Assembly: GCA_026545225.1 (NCBI GenBank) | Contig: CM048845.1 | Coordinates: 32,230,501-32,294,500 of the forward strand | Reading direction: 5' to 3' | DNA length: 64,000 bases | From: Cornus controversa | Taxonomy: Eukaryota > Streptophyta > Magnoliopsida > Cornales > Cornaceae | Part shown: positions 44,598 through 56,778 of the stretch, piece by piece | Position numbering within the stretch: the first letter of the stretch is position 1 | Layout: every line of letters begins with the position of its first letter | The notes under the pieces: model-generated | What the model saw: only the letters and a program-made list of their open reading frames with translations | Told to the model about the DNA's origin: nothing | Database searches by the model: none | Translations under genes and position numbers: made by a program

Positions 44598-46587
44598 CAC
44601 CCCCAAACTTACATATTGATAGTTCCTTAGCAACAGAATAAAACAAAATTAAAACAAAGGAAACTAACAAATACTAATTAAACTACCCAAACTCCACTTT
44701 CATGGGAAAAACGATTGCATTTAGCATACAAGCCTTTAAACCCCTAGGTTCCCCTAGTGGATGAGTTATAGTCTCGTGAGGGTTTCCAGCAATGTTACCC
44801 ACAAACATTCAAAGTTCCTATGTAAACATTAATCAAGAAGAAGATTACAATATATAGTTACAAACTTGCATTCAAGAATAATTTTAAACTTTCAAATTCT
44901 ATAATTCAAAGCAATGGTCCCCATGCATAATTCATTTCAACATATTTGAAAGCAACCAACTCTAGCTCTCTCATGAAAAGTGAACTAGCAGTCATCTCAT
45001 GTAGCATAACCCAGCTCCGAATATATTAAGGCACATACCCCTTTAACTCATCAGCCCCCTTATTGAAATCATACTCCAAACATGAATACATGACTTTTTT
45101 CATTTTTTTTCTTATTCTTTTTTTTTTCATTGCTTTATTGGTTATGCAATGTCTTGATATCTTAAGCTTTCTGAAAGATCTATGTAACAAGCTTTCAGTC
45201 AATGACTCCCAAACCAGATGGCTTTAGGGCATTAGGCGTTAAGACACCCCGAAGAACCTAATTACTCGAATCAGTCAAGCTACAAATCAAGATAATCAAT
45301 GCTCATCTTTTCTCACCCTTTCACTTTTGATGCGAACACTTCGTGCTTCCTGAGGCATAGAGGCCCGGTTACTCATAAAAAAGGAGCAAATTGATTTGCT
45401 ATTCAACATATATTTCTTTCTTTTTCTTTTTCTTTTCATTGAAGTCAAGTAACACATCATCGGTACTCATTCTCAAGAGAAACTAATTAATATCAAGTAT
45501 ATGTAACTCAACAACTCAGAGCCAAAATTTATACCTCACAAGATTATGCTAGTGTGCCTGTGCATGTAAGGAAACTAAAACCAATTACCCCAAGGCATGT
45601 TAATGCAAACCATGATTAAAACCACTTATTTTAAATTGTAGTTGCCAAAAATTTAAAATATACCCAAAAATTGCAAGTTACGCACCTACATAAAGTATTA
45701 ATCACTTGAATAATGTCAAAACATTCTATCTAAAACAAAACAAAAGGAAATAAAATAAAAAACTAAGAAAAATAAAATAAAAATAACCTAAAACAAGAAG
45801 AATTTCATAAGAATTTCTCCCATATTGCAATAAAGCACATAAAAGGTATCGCCTCACCCCCAAACTTAAATTGTACATTATCTGCAATGTACACCCAATA
45901 AAAGCAGAGAGAAGGGTAAGAACAATATTACCAGGATCATGGAGTAGTGGCAAGTAAATAGAGCACATCAATTGTATGAAGGCAATGCACGCACGCCCCC
46001 AAACTTGGATGTTACAACCTGTCAAAACAAACCACTATACCCCACCGACCAAGTGAAATAATATGGGTGAAAATAAATATGAAATAGAATTATTATTTTT
46101 GAAACCGAATAAAAAAAACAATATGAAAAATAAAATAAAGAAAAAAAATAAAAATACAAAAGATAGTTACCTCTGAAAAAAATCAAGGAGAAGGTGGTGT
46201 CGGAGCATCTAGGTCAAGGTTGGAATGGAGCATCAAAATCAACCAACTACTCCACAATCAATGTGCAAGGTCCTCCCCCAAACTTGTAGCACAAAACCCC
46301 TCAAAGAAATCACCCCACTTTCATAAGTAATTCACACCTCTTGTGAAGAAGGAAATATGGAAAAGTTGAAACTTGAATGAAAAAGGAGAAGAACAAGTTA
46401 GAATTGATGATGATGATGATGATGAATAATGATGATCCAATAGGAGTATGGCAATAAAAGTGGAAAATTTTAGAGTGTATATTGATGTTGGAGAGGCACC
46501 AAAGCTTAAATTTTTGTGTGGGAGCAAGTAGGTCACCAAGAGAGAGCAAAAATAGACAAAACGGATCAGATTGGGCATTCATGGATT
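44598..46587 (-). other. Gypsy A 3' untranslated region
   Basis: Non-coding, A-rich. Segments such as TCAATGACTCCCAAA and GAACACTTCGTGCTTCCT recur with changes in element B (50277, 50415), showing that A and B are related. Confidence 0.75.
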
Positions 46588-46790
46588 AGGCGATCGATCC
46601 CCCTTGGGCTAGGCAATCGATCACCCAACTGTTTGTGAGGTGTACTTCAAAAATTAATGGGGGCAATTGATCCCCCTTCAAAGGGGCGATCGATCCCCCC
46701 TGCTAAATCTCCTTGAGCATCTATCGCCCAAGGTCGACTGGGAAGAGAAAAATTGACTTAGTGATCACCCAAGGTCGACCGAGACCTCTC
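46588..46790. repeat. CGATCGATCCCCC / CCCAAGGTCGAC motif cluster in gypsy A
   Basis: Copies or variants lie at about 46590, 46614, 46665, 46684, 46720 and 46762. CGCCCAAGGTCGAC and CACCCAAGGTCGAC are shared with solo LTR S2 (27945). Confidence 0.88.
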
Positions 46791-47039
46791 TTTTTCACCT
46801 ACTTATAGTCCAAATAACTCGACACACCTCCTGGAATCCCTTAAAAGTATCTAAGACATCAAAAACTCAAAAGAAACACATTAAAAAGCAACTAAAATGG
46901 AAGAAAAATAAAGAAAAACATGAAAGAAAAAAAAGAAAAAAAATTAAAGAAAGAAAAATAAAAGAAATCAAATATATAAAATACAAAATACCCTACAATT
47001 ACCGTCCGTAGGCGACGTTCATTGACTTTAATTCAAGGT

Positions 47040-48227
47040 TCACCCAATGCCACATCGCTCGAGGAGATTTAACATCGTCCCCCCTATATGATCCTCACTT
47101 CCTTGTGCCGAACTCAAAGTGATCGGAATGGTCTCATTGGCTTCAAAAACACATCTCTCTGCCTTGACGAAAGATGTTTCAATTCTACCCATGGAGGAGA
47201 CTCTAATGATGGCACCAAAGGAGTGCTAGAAAGAAAAAGGCAATGGCTCAATCGGAATCCTCCAAGATGGATTATTTTTCATAGCCACAACATCAAGCAT
47301 ATAATTCACCTTCTTAATGGACTTCTCAACATCTTGAGATAGAGCAAATGGAGCAATTTCTTCCACACAATCATCAATGTCATCCATGAAGAAACAATCA
47401 CTCTCATCTGGAAGATGTTGAATGACATTAAAAGTATTCAATTTCATTTTAGGCTAATGAGAAATTTTAACATTAGGACTCATTGTCACCTCTTCTTCAT
47501 CAAGCTTCTTCTCCCCCACCTTGTTGTCAATTATTTCTCCATTTCTAAAAGTGGTGATGGCTTGAACCTGTTCATGGTGTGAGTTGCTTGAAGAAGAAAT
47601 ATTGTCGAGAATATGAACCCCTTTTGGGTTGGTAACTGGTTGGCTTGGTAGTTTCCCCTCCTCTCTTCTACTCAAGGCATTGGCAATTGACTGAGAGTGA
47701 GAATGAACCAGTTGTGAAATAGTTTGGACGGTTTCAAAAATAGAATCAAGCTTATCTAGTTTTGCTAAGAAACTCATCATCTTGTTCTCAAGAGTAGAAG
47801 ACATCGGTGGCATGGGAACTTGTGCTTGAAATGGCTTTGGAGGCACGCAGTTCTGAGGTTAAAAAGTGGGCTGAATTGCTGCCTCTTGCTCTTGTGAAAG
47901 ATCGTGAAGGACAATTATTCACATGGTGCATAGGACTTGAGAAAAAATCACATGACTCAAACGTAGGAGGATATGAAGATGGATTAGGAACTTAACCAGT
48001 CGCTATGAGTTGCACCACTCTCTGTGACACAACATCCACAATGGTACACATAGCATTCGCATAACCAATCTTAAAAATACTATCAGCCTACCTTATATTA
48101 GAGTTGGACGATCTGCTTAAATGAGATGAAGACACATGTTGTAAAGAATTGTCACTGAGGTTCTCGAACAAACTCCATGTTTCATATTCACTTTTTAACA
48201 TAAAAGTACCTCCACATGTGCATCCAC
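47040..48227 (-). pseudogene. Gypsy A gag C-terminal part and truncated start of pol
   Basis: Resumes after element B: CGGTFMLKSEYETWSLFENL (about 48215..48155), then an open frame with KLDKLDSIFETVQTISQLVH, REEGKLPSQPVTNPKG and VQAITTFRNGEI (47846..47454). Then come a pol start (CFFMDDIDDCVEEI, 47447..47226) and ELKHLSS plus TIPITLSSA-like text to about 47050. Protease, RT, RNase H and integrase are absent, so A is an internally deleted, non-autonomous copy. Confidence 0.82.
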
Positions 48228-49674
48228 TATTTTGTGTGGTTGCACTACTCACAATTTAAATATTTACCACTCATAATAGAATGAATCCTTAAAGGATAGG
48301 GCTCTAAGATGAGGGTGTCGATCCCACAGAGACTACGTAGGTATAACTCGTTAAAGGTTGAGGGTTGGTTCTTGTTTAAATCACAACCGGATATGTTGAT
48401 TATTTTTGTACTCTACCTTTAAAGTATAAAAGTAATTTAAATACAAAGTTTGAGAGAAGAATAAAGGACTAGGGTTCGAATTCCCCGCTAACCTCATAGT
48501 ATGCCAGACTTATAATAAATTGGGGGGAATTCATGCAAATGTGTACTAATTGACGCGTTGACAAGTCCCACCTACAACGACGTCGCCAAGAGAATACACA
48601 CACCTTAATATACTATAATCCATCTTTGAAAAATGTGATCTCCCTAATTGACCTAATTACCTAAGTGTAGCAAAATCATCGTCACTGATTTCCCTACCTA
48701 CTTGCTTACCTAATTGAAGTGAAATCACCATCTCTAAGCATGGACTATGCAAATCTAGTTATGTATGTTATAGTGAAAACTAGTCTCAAGGCATCACTTG
48801 TAGTCCTTGTGAAACTTACAAGTATTTAAAAATCATGTGAGTAATTTAAGTATTCTAAGACAAGAAGATAAATCACCACACACGAGTATGAAGAATTTGT
48901 AAACTTATATATATGAGGCTCAAGGCAAGAGACAAAAACACAAAATAGATAAAAATCCCCAATTCATTGAAGTTAGAACATATTTACAAAGCTAGGGTTT
49001 GTCAAAACCCAAGAGAAGGATTAGTTGATCATGATAGGCTGAAAGCACTCCATAGACAGAGATGATCCCATGCTCAAAATGATATTCAAGGCCTTACAAA
49101 GCCTTCTTTGTAGCTTTCCATATTTAGAACTTCACTTTCTTTCTCTAGAATTCTAAAATATGCTCTCTATTACAAAAATTGTCTTTTTCTATTACATATT
49201 CTATATCTATATAACTGATCTGAGGCTCAAAATATCATAGAAATTCCGTGCAAGGCTTTATCCAAGCAAAATTGGACAAGTGGCAAGTGGAGAAAATATC
49301 TGCAGAAAAATATCTCCAGTAGGTTTGGGCGATGCATCAAAGTAAGCACTTTGATGCATTGAAGCTGCGATGCATCGAAGTAGGGACTTCGATGCATTGA
49401 TCTTCGTTCTTCTACATATCTTCAACTTTCTAACTTTCTGACTCCAGTCTTGACATGCCATTCACTATTCCTTGATGTAGACTTTTTATGAAGTATGGTA
49501 GGAAATAGGAATGCATTGTTGATCTGATAAAGGAGTCGAATTACGCCACATTCTGAGTTTGAACATGAATTCATCAAAAACATAAAAACATGTAAAAACT
49601 ATACAATATGTGCAGCTATGGAATCAAGATACATAAGTAAAGGCACGAGAATGTATAACATTCAACGCTTATCA
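48228..49674 (-). repeat. 3' LTR of gypsy B
   Basis: 1,447 bases. The terminal TG is changed to TA at 48228. Contains a decayed CGATGCATCG cluster at 49330..49399. Followed by CACCCCCAAACTTAG, the polypurine tract on the minus strand. Confidence 0.9.
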
Positions 49675-51329
49675 CACCCCCAAACTTAGATATTGCTGGT
49701 CCCTTAGCAATACAAAAAGAAATAAAATAAAACAACTATTCTACTTCCGCTTCATGGAAAACATGGCTACATTTAGCAAATGCAACAAGCTTTTTAAACC
49801 CCTAGATACGTCTAGTGGACGAGTGAAGTCTCATTAGGTTTAACTCACTTGTTAAACTCACAAAAGTATGCAAAAATAATGGAATGCTCAGTCATTAACT
49901 AGAAAAGAGTGATACCCCAATTGATGTTCAAAATGTCAAATGCAACAAGTATTATGGAGCTAACTGGACATTAATAGATAATAACCGTCAAAAATTATAG
50001 TTAGGCAACAGTCCCCACATAATGGTCAATCCGATACACATACAAGTGCAAATCCTAAAATCCTCTTTGAAAAGTGAACATACATTCAAATGTGTGGTTT
50101 ATTGTCGTTAATGGAGAATAAAAGGGAACATCTATTCTTAGAAGAAATAACTTTCTGAAACGGATCACCAAATCATAATGCTAACTACAAAAATATTAAC
50201 AAACATTAAACACAATTGGTTGTGCAATACCTAAGTCCTTCAAGCTATCTAGTAAGCCCATGTAACAGTGTTGGGTCAATGACTCCCAAATTGGACGATT
50301 TTAAGGCATTGGGTGAAGAAACGCCCCTCGGACTTAATAACTGAGTTCACTAGGCTACGAACTTAAATGAACTAATTGTTTCATTATTGCTCAACCTTGC
50401 ACACCTTTTAGACGTGAACACTCCATACTTCCTAAGGCACAGAGGCCCAGTTTAATGAGTGAGAAGTCTTATTGCCAATTTATTTTCTTTTTCTTCCTTC
50501 TTTTTTTGACTTTTGATTTTTCAAAGCAATTCGTTCTTCAAGGAATTCAAATAAAAACAAACGTTTTCAAAATTCTCCAAACGACGTATACCCCACAATT
50601 GAATGCATGTGTGTGTGTTTGTGCCATTAAGGATAAATTTAGGAGAAAAACTGTACAATATTTAAAGATTGAACAAAAATGTAAACCGTTCTAACCTAAC
50701 ATATAAGTTTCAAAAGTTTGAGTATTGGGATGTCAAAGCTCCTAATTACAAGATGCATTTAGCAATGACGTTATTGGTATCACATCTTCAAATAGAAGGA
50801 CATCATGGCAAACATGAAATAAAGATGCAATATGTACAAAAATTGAAAAAGCAACCAGTGTATGCATAGTGTATGCAATGTACCGTACCCCTAAATGTGA
50901 ATTAAACATTGTACTCAATGTTTGAACTAAAAAGAGTTCGAACAATGTTACCGGTAGGTTGATGGGTCTCAAAAAGGTAAAACATCAACCGTGTAAAGGT
51001 AGTGGGCACACGGGTACACGGGACAAGTGGGGTATTAAAACCTACACAAGTACAAGTACATACCAACATAACATACACGAACTGGAAAAGATAATTAAAC
51101 AACTAACAATAATAACATAAAGATAATGAAAAGTCGATAATATTCCATTAATTCAAACATGTGTGATACAAATACAAAAATTTATGGAATACAAAAGAGT
51201 TGCTTCACAAAGCAACAAAAAAGAGTGCCAACACGACACTAGATAATTCTATGACTATAAGTACATAAAAGAAAAATACTGAAAATGAAATGAAAATACA
51301 AAATTCAAGAAATATAAAATAACTAGGGC
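49675..51329 (-). other. Gypsy B 3' untranslated region
   Basis: Non-coding, A-rich, related in patches to the 3' region of element A. Confidence 0.7.
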
Positions 51330-52444
51330 TGAGGAGGCGGCGACGGCGGTGCAGAAGTAGAAGCATCCAAGCCAAGTGCCTGTCAAAGCAGTTGCTGGAT
51401 CTACCATTGGCTCACAATGACTGCGTCCTGGTGTGCGTCAGTCTACTGTCGGTGCTGAAGTACAAGCTGGTTGTCTTACATCAGACTAACCATGCCTTCG
51501 CCAATAGTACCTAAGAAATCATTTGTTTGCTGGCGATGCTCAGCAAACTCCACCTGTAATGACTAGAGGTTGGTGCTGAGACACTCTAAGCCCGTGGTTA
51601 AATAGTCGTACTGAGCGTGACTCATGACAGGGGTATCTGAGTTAGCCTCAGCCATATTAGTGTCAGTGTCCTCCCTCTGAGAGGCATAAATATCTGGATT
51701 GCCCTCTTCAACCTCGGGAGCGACATTGGTAACAAGCAATATGTGGGTAAGCATCTTACTCCACCTTTGAAAAGTAAAGTGAGGGGGGCCTCACTCGCAA
51801 CCTCGTCGGGAAGAAAATGGAAGTGTGCACGACGAAGGAGAGTCGTGATAAGAAATGGGAATGGTAGGCTAACATTGGCCATCCTCAGAGTGGGACGATC
51901 AACGAGCTATTCCTATACTCGGGAAATTTGGCCCAGATAATTGCCAGAATAGAGAACCAAAATTAGGCATGAAGGGCATACAAAGCTCGCAAAAAGTTGC
52001 CACGACGATTTGATCAGTGGCCCATGGGATGTGCATGGAGGAAATAGATAGGTCAGAAGGAATGGCGGGAAAATGGGGTATCTCCTCTCCCAAGTGAAGG
52101 TCATCGGGTTCCTTATGTGGACACCCGATGCAGTCAGCTATGTCACGGATGGTGACAATAATAGCAACACCGTCAATAGTGGTGTGCAGTATATCCAGGG
52201 TATCAAGTTGGTAGGACATGTTTATGTAGAATACATGAACAAGTCGTGGGTAGAAAATCTCAGCAGCAGGTACCAAGAGACCAAGCAAATGATGCTCGGT
52301 GAGGGCAGAAAGAGACCATGCTGCATATGGGTCTACCGTAAAATCATCAATATCCACCCTATGCTCAAGGTGGAAGTCTCTAGTCACCTATTGACCCCAA
52401 GGAATGTCACGGACCTAATTATGAGGAACTTTGTCACTTGCCAT
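51330..52444 (-). pseudogene. Gypsy B ORF resembling 'putative plant transposon protein' family
   Basis: ATG 52444 opens MASDKVPHN, with two in-frame stops before VTRDFHLEHRVDI. The open part 52387..51899 reads AAEIFYPRLVHVFYINMSYQ, then TIDGVAIIVTIRDIADCIGC, a pattern (VREFY.N..., then a G-V-I strand and a helix ending GCP) that I know from an unknown domain in many plant LTR elements. After a stop at 51899 a shifted continuation to about 51330 has Glu/Asp-rich and coiled-coil-like text (TGLECLSTNL). No enzymatic motif is seen. It occupies the place where gag normally is. Confidence 0.55.
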
Positions 52445-52945
52445 GGCTAGAGAGTGTGTGGAAATATGAAACTGGGAGCGAACCTGGCCACACATATTAC
52501 ACCCTTGATTCAAAAATGGCTCTGAAATATATTATATTAATTCAAAGTAAAATCTACGCCTATATATATATATCTATATATATCTCAAACATACTAATCA
52601 TGCCTAAGTATATTCTCTTCTCTCATTCAAGCTTAATCAGATAGAAGAACATGGAAGACCCATAAAAATCTAAACCAAAAACTCCAAATTTCACGAATAA
52701 CAAGTAGGTACAAAGGAAGTATAGAACTCTTACCTTGTAAAGTGTAAGTGGAAATGGAAAGACTTGGAGTCTTCTCCTAAAATGCAAGGGAATAGATGAT
52801 GGATGATTTGAGATGGTGGGTTTGGTTGGTAGTTGTAGATGACCAAGCGAAAGCTGAGAGTCGCGAGAAAGAGGGGAAGAAATGAGATGGAAAGACGAGG
52901 GGTTTGAATATTAAGTGACTGCATACACAGTCACGTGCCTCGGTG

Positions 52946-53166
52946 CGATGCATCAAAGTGGCTACTTCGATGCATCATCGCTGTCGATGCATCGATCTAG
53001 AGGTTTTGATGCATCGAAGCTATCGATGCATCGACCATCTATCGACACAAGGTGCGGAGGTTGCTGGAATTGGTAGGAAAATGGGACATTTTAAAGATCG
53101 ATGCATCGATGTTGATGTCGATGCATCAAAGCTGCGATGCATCGAAGTGGCTACTTCGATGCATCA
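52946..53166. repeat. CGATGCATCG palindrome cluster in the gypsy B leader
   Basis: Nine or so copies, for example at 52946, 52968, 52985, 53024, 53099, 53119, 53135 and 53157; five or six are perfect or one base off. On the minus strand the cluster lies between the PBS and the ORF. Confidence 0.9.
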
Positions 53167-53179
53167 AAACTTCCTTTGA

Positions 53180-54501
53180 TTGTATGCTTGCAAAATTGTC
53201 CCAAGTATGAAAAAATTAAGCTTCCACCCTCAATTCAAACCTCTCACACCCAAAGGCTTCAAAAATATTTAGATACATTAATTTTTGGATTTGAAGGGTC
53301 ACACGGAACATGATAGGACCGCGAAAGTTGTTGCTAAGTTTAATGTCTAGGGCGAGATGTGTATGGAAGGTTTACCCTATACCACATCTTTTAAGAAGAT
53401 CTAAGAGTATCCCCCCAATTTTTCCCTCACTATGTTGTGCTGGAATTCAAACAATTTTTAGGCACAATTTATCTATGTGCATAAGAAGCTCTAATAAAAA
53501 TGAATCAATCGAATAAAATTCAACTGATTGATGAAAACATGACCCTCTAAATTTCTTCTGACTAAGTTTCTCATTCATGTCTACTTGATCATGACTTAGT
53601 TCAAAAATAATAGTAAAAGGCGGACTGCCATTAGGACTTAAGTGATGATCACACTTAAGTTCTTCATTTAAATTTTTAGAGTCTGATTTGAGTAAGGGCT
53701 CTACAAATGGTGCATGGTCAAACTCAATTGGTTGTGTGAGTTTAATATTGGTTATGGTTTGACTTGGAAGGTCCTCTTGATCTGCATAATTCAAAACATT
53801 GGCTATAAGTTCGATTTGAACTTCTATCTTAGTTATGGATTACGAATGTGAATTTAACAATTTAGTTTGTTTCTCAAGATTGCCAAGTGCAGCCAAAACT
53901 TTATCCTCAAATTCTGGGGTATAAGTATTTGAATGAGGATCATTCCCCAGTATAGAGAAATTTGTCATTGCTTGTCCTTAGGAAAAATTAGAACATTGTT
54001 CACAATCTCTCACATGATGATAAGGGCTAAAATAAAATACACATAACTCTTGTGGTTTGAAAAATAAGTAGGAGTAGGAACTTGATCGATGGTCATAAAT
54101 TGTTCCAATTTCCAATTTAATGCATCCGATTGACGGACACATCCATTGAATTTTTGTATCCAAAATCCACATCAAAACCAAATTGATCAAAACATGCCTC
54201 TAAAGGATATTCATACTCAAATGACATATTTCGAAATAAACAAATAAAAATAAAATTGAAAACCTACACTATCCATATATACAAAAAGTAACAAAATTGA
54301 ATGTTAATTAAGTGCAAGAAAATAGATACAATACTCACAAATGGTCCAAGCTCAATCCCGAAGCTTTGCTTGTATATGTACCTAAAATAAAGCACTTAAG
54401 AAATAAGGAAAAAAAATAATTACAATAAAATAATGTAAAGAATGAGTATAGTTAAAATTCAAACAAGATTCAATCCTCTAATTTAGCGATTCAACTGTAG
54501 T
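53180..54501 (-). other. Gypsy B leader and degraded region after the PBS
   Basis: Low coding density. Minus-strand frames at 53447..53794 (NYADQEDLPSQTITNIKLTQ) and 53978..54190 lack domains I know and could be remains of a gag-like reading frame. Confidence 0.45.
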
Positions 54502-54517
54502 CCCCGACAATGGCGCC
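54502..54517 (-). other. Primer-binding site of gypsy B
   Basis: Minus strand TGGCGCCATTGTCGGGG-type site, close to that of element A. Confidence 0.78.
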
Positions 54518-54523
54518 AAAAAT

Positions 54524-55962
54524 TGTTATATGTGGTTGCGCTACTCACAATTTATAAATTTATCACTCGCAATAGAACGAATCCTTGAAGGATAGGGCTC
54601 TAAGACGAGGGTGTCGATCCCACAGAGACTACGTAGGTATAACTCGCTAAGGGCTGAGGGTTGCTTCTTGATTAAATCACAACCGGACATGTTGGTTATT
54701 TTTCTACTCTACTTTGAAAGCATAAAAGTAATTTAAATACAAAAGTTGAGAGAAGAATAAAGAACTAGGGTTCGACTTCCCCGCTAACCTCGTAGTATGT
54801 CACACTTATAATAAATTGAGAGAATTCATACAAATGTGTACTAATTAACGCGTTGACAAGTCCCACCTACAATGACGTTGCCAAGAGAATACACACACCT
54901 TAATATACTATAATCCATCTTTGAAAAACGTGATCTCCCTAATTTACCTACTTACCTAAGTGTAGCGAAATCATCATCACTGCCTACTTACTTAATTGAA
55001 GTGAAATCACCATCTCTAAGCATGGACTATGCAAATCTAGTTATGCATGTTAAAGTGAAAACTAGTCTCAAGCCATCACTTGTAGTCCTTGTGAAACTTA
55101 CAAGTATTTGAAAATCATGTGAGGAATTTAAGCATTCTAAGACAAGAAGATAAATCACCACATATAAGCATAAAGAATTTGTAAACTTATATATATATAA
55201 GGCTCAAGGCAAGAGACATATACACAAAATACATAAAAATCCCCAATTCATTGAAATTAGAACATATTTACAAAGTTAGGGTTTGTCTAAATCCTAGAGA
55301 AGGATTAGTTGAACATGGTAGGTTGGAAGCACTCCATAGACAGAGATGATCCTATGCTCAAAATGATCTTCAAGGCCTTACAAAGCACTCTTTGCAGTTT
55401 TCCCTATTTAGAACTTCATTTTCTCTATCTAGAATTCTAAAATATGCTCTCTATTACGAGAACTGTGTATCTTTTTCTATTACATATTCTATATCTATAT
55501 AACTGATCTGAGACTCAAAATATCATAGAAATTTTATACAAGGCTTTATCCAAGCAAAATTGGACAAGTGGCAAGTGGAGAAAATATTTGTAAAAAAATA
55601 TCTCCAGCAGGTTTGGACGATGCATCGAAGTAGGCACTTCAATGCATCGAAGCTGCGATTTATCGAAGTAGGGACTTCGATGCATCGATCTTCCTTCTTC
55701 TGCATATTTTCAACTTTATAACTTTTCGACTCCGGTCTTGACACGCCATTCACTATTCCTTGATGTAGACTTTTCATGAAGTATGGTAGGAAAGAGGAAT
55801 GCATTGTTGATCTAATAAATGAGTCAAATTACGTCACATTTTAAGTTTGAACCTGAAATTATCAAAAACATAAAAACATGTAAAAACTATACAATATGTG
55901 CAACTATGGGATCAAGATACATAAGTAAAGGCACAAGAATGTATAACATTCAACGCTTATCA
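54524..55962 (-). repeat. 5' LTR of gypsy B
   Basis: 1,439 bases, TGTTATATG...CTTATCA. Contains the family phrase GGGTGTCGATCCCACAGAGA and a CGATGCATCG cluster at 55618..55687. Confidence 0.9.
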
Positions 55963-56515
55963 TCCACCATATGTCTATTACCTTCGTTCAGTCCCTTATA
56001 GAAACACTGCACTAACTGCCACTTTCTAAGAAGGTCCTTGAATCTCTCCCATGTCTCATAAAATTGTTCCCCCTCAAATTGAGAGAAACCAGTGATAGTT
56101 TGTCTGAATTGATTGGTCATTCCTATCAGAAAATATATCTTTAAGAACTCACTTTGCATTTGAGTCCATGTCATGACGGAGCTCGACGATAGAGATCTGA
56201 ACCAATACTTGACCTTCTCCTTCAGAGAAGTTGTGAATTTTCGTTCATGAGCAAACTTCTATAAATTCATCTTAGTGCTTGTACGGATCCTTGTGAGTCA
56301 GCCCAAAATAAGATGGTAGCATCTGAATAATACTAGGCTTGATCTCATAGTTCTGTGCAGTGACATTAGGTAATTGAATTCTAACTGGTGAATTATATGT
56401 CTCTGGGAAAGTAATCTCTGAGTAAATGCGCTCTCTCCACAATAACATTCGGCACAATATTGTTGTCCTCATTATTATCATGAACACCAGTCATGACATC
56501 AATAATATCTTCTTC
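55963..56515 (-). pseudogene. Gypsy A gag, N-terminal part
   Basis: Reads QNYEIKPSIIQMLPSYFGLT then HKDPYKHLDEF (about 56370..56265). After shifts comes the gag core SEFLKIYFLIGMTNQFRQTI, GEQFYETWERFKDLLRKW and YKGLNEGNRHMVD, ending at the element B insertion. This is the Athila-type Retrotrans_gag domain. Confidence 0.85.
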
Positions 56516-56755
56516 TCGCTCAATGGTATGGTGATTGAAGTACCGAAAAATAAAAGAAAAGAAAAAAAAATAAAAAAATAATCAAATTAGTAGCAAAAAA
56601 TAAAAAATTTAAACTAAAAATAAAACAAAACAAATTAGTTCTTGAAAAGAAAACAAAAAATGAAATAAATTAAAAGCAAAATATAAAAAAAAATTCCTAA
56701 ACTAAAAATCCAATTAGAACTAATTGTAAAAATTCAAACAATCAAAATAAACAGT

Positions 56756-56772
56756 CCCCTGCAACGGCGCCA
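56756..56772 (-). other. Primer-binding site of gypsy A
   Basis: Minus strand TGGCGCCGTTGCAGGGG, close to the TGGCGCCGTTGCCGGGG site usual in Athila/Tat elements (assigned to tRNA-Asp in the literature). Confidence 0.82.
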
Positions 56773-56778
56773 AAAAAT

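Larger units (their letters stand above)
48228..55962 (-). mobile_element. Gypsy element B, non-autonomous, nested in gypsy A gag
   Basis: 7,735 bases between exact target duplications TCCAC (48223..48227 and 55963..55967). PBS next to the right LTR, polypurine tract next to the left one; it reads on the minus strand. Its 4.85-kb interior has one recognisable ORF of the unknown plant-transposon-protein kind and no gag, protease, RT or integrase. Confidence 0.9.

Noticed and set aside
45726..46582. Minus-strand ORFs rich in Phe/Leu/Ile that look like membrane proteins
   Set aside because: They derive from A-rich non-coding DNA of the gypsy A 3' region; no conserved features.
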